Source of the DNA: Verrucomicrobiales bacterium
GTDB lineage: Bacteria; Verrucomicrobiota; Verrucomicrobiia; Verrucomicrobiales; DEV007
NCBI GenBank assembly: GCA_022424805.1
Contig: JAKMGR010000649.1
Coordinates: 1 to 5,288, forward strand
Direction: 5' to 3'
DNA length: 5,288 nucleotides
Shown: positions 4,582 to 5,288 of the stretch, one piece after another
Layout of the letters: every line of letters starts with the position of its first letter
Numbering within the stretch: position 1 is the stretch's first letter
Position numbers and translations under genes: made by a program
The notes under the pieces: generated by a model
Told to the model about the DNA's origin: nothing
The model's database searches: none
Seen by the model: only the letters and a program-made list of their open reading frames with translations

Positions 4582-5288
4582 GTGAGCGCTACCATTCCTG
4601 AACTACAACAAGCACTGGATGATAATCCTGAAAGCTGGCACTGCCGCCTTCAACTGGTCGAAGCTATGGTCGCTGAAGGGCGGCACGAGTCAGCTGTTGA
4701 AGTCGTTAACGAAGGTCACGCGATTCCACGCGAACCTGGTCCCTGGCTCGACGCTGCAAAATGCTATGGTGCTGTCGGCGCTCTGGAGCAGGCCCGAGGC
4801 CTTGCCGCAAGTTCACTGGAAATCGACGAGAAATACGAGCCAGCACTGACTTACATGCAGGAGCTGGATGCAGCAATTGCAGCTGCACCTGTCGCTCTCT
4901 CCGCCGAAGACGTTGAAGACGAAGCAAGCGCCGAAGCTGTAGAAGTAGTCGATGAAGACAGCTCAGAAGCTGCTTCTCCCCCACCCCCAACTTCCGCTCC
5001 CCCAGCTCCTACCATTCACGCACTGGCTGAAGAAGCTGATCACGATGAGCCTATCGCACTCCCTCGCGTGAGCTTTGAGAATCACGAAATGGAAGCTCTC
5101 CTCGCCGCAGAGGAAGAGTCCAAGCGGATCAATGAGCAGCGCATCCGGCGCGATAAAATGAACTCCGTCATCATCACGGTTGTTCTCCACGTTCTCATCT
5201 TCCTCGGCCTGATTTCGATCGCGACAAAAACACCACCAAACGTCCCCCCTCAGATTGTTGCGGCCTCCGCACCGGAACAGTCCGAAGA
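4582..5288 (+). CDS. TPR-like, single-membrane-segment protein (partial, 3' end outside window)
   Basis: The frame stays open from GTG 4582 to the window edge (235 codons plus 2 bases); an in-frame TAA at 4549-4551 bounds it upstream. I do not recognise the family. Residues about 14-82 read as two TPR-like helical hairpins (NPESWHCRLQLVEAMVAEG; PWLDAAKCYGAVGALEQAR), with a third possibly begun. An Ala/Glu/Asp-rich linker covers about 100-131 and is followed by a proline-rich stretch at 133-144. A charged segment (EEESKRINEQRIRRDK) ends at 192. A hydrophobic segment at about 194-214 (NSVIITVVLHVLIFLGLIS) and a Pro-rich outside tail (TPPNVPPQ) follow. Basic residues before the membrane segment place the TPR part in the cytoplasm. 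No Shine-Dalgarno precedes the GTG; an in-frame TTG at 4573 is the only alternative upstream. The tail recalls TonB/TolA-like tethers, but this is only an architectural resemblance. Confidence 0.75.
   Translation, partial: MSATIPELQQALDDNPESWHCRLQLVEAMVAEGRHESAVEVVNEGHAIPREPGPWLDAAKCYGAVGALEQARGLAASSLEIDEKYEPALTYMQELDAAIAAAPVALSAEDVEDEASAEAVEVVDEDSSEAASPPPPTSAPPAPTIHALAEEADHDEPIALPRVSFENHEMEALLAAEEESKRINEQRIRRDKMNSVIITVVLHVLIFLGLISIATKTPPNVPPQIVAASAPEQSE

Noticed and set aside
3996..4601. 201-codon plus-strand frame opposite the small membrane protein
   Set aside because: It has no recognisable domain, hydrophobic pattern or ribosome site, runs through the tRNA fragment, and overlaps the start of the TPR-like gene. 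The minus-strand frame has membrane segments and a good Shine-Dalgarno.
4619..4849. 76-codon plus-strand frame within the TPR-like gene
   Set aside because: It is out of frame with the 235-codon open frame, which shows TPR, linker and membrane features.
4706..4990. 94-codon minus-strand frame rich in Leu and Arg
   Set aside because: Its composition is the mirror of the Ala/Glu-rich linker on the other strand; it is low complexity with no function signal.

Overview
The window (roughly mid-50s % GC by eye, with an AT-rich left edge) looks chromosomal and most likely comes from Verrucomicrobiota, with the related Planctomycetota as the alternative. The main clue is an ECF sigma gene of the Rhodopirellula/Verrucomicrobium type (TIGR02989-like). 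It is followed directly by a large FecR-like membrane anti-sigma protein, a pairing typical of those phyla. Weak or absent Shine-Dalgarno sites and TTG/GTG starts fit the same groups.

Layout, left to right. Positions 1-100 are an AT-rich intergenic edge. 101-541 (-) is rlmH, a 23S rRNA methyltransferase. 613-1401 (+) is tcdA, the tRNA t6A37 dehydratase, transcribed divergently from rlmH across a 71-bp gap that contains a terminator-like hairpin abutting the rlmH start codon. 1463-3112 (-) is a 549-residue FecR-like anti-sigma/membrane protein, and 3138-3683 (-) is its ECF sigma factor 25 bp upstream; the two form a clear operon. 3869-3940 (+) is tRNA-Thr(CGU), with a good stable-RNA promoter in front. 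140 bp further on, a near-identical copy of the last 20 bases of the tRNA lies at 4061-4081. 4062-4448 (-) is a small protein with two membrane segments whose last codons lie in that copy. 4582 to the right edge (+) is the 5' part of an unrecognised protein: TPR-like N-terminus, acidic and Pro-rich linker, one membrane segment.

How the genes relate: rlmH and tcdA are both translation-apparatus modification genes, and the A37 of the tRNA-Thr in this window is a predicted ct6A target of TcdA. The sigma/anti-sigma pair is a self-contained envelope-signalling unit whose target genes are not visible here. The tRNA 3'-end duplication is the signature left by site-specific integration at tRNA genes, but no integrase or cargo is present, so at most a remnant is seen. 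No CRISPR array, insertion sequence or complete mobile element was found. I do not see a convincing new multi-gene system. The least conventional items are the anti-sigma architecture (tandem cytoplasmic module and an in-frame 23-bp repeat) and the tRNA-repeat/ORF junction.
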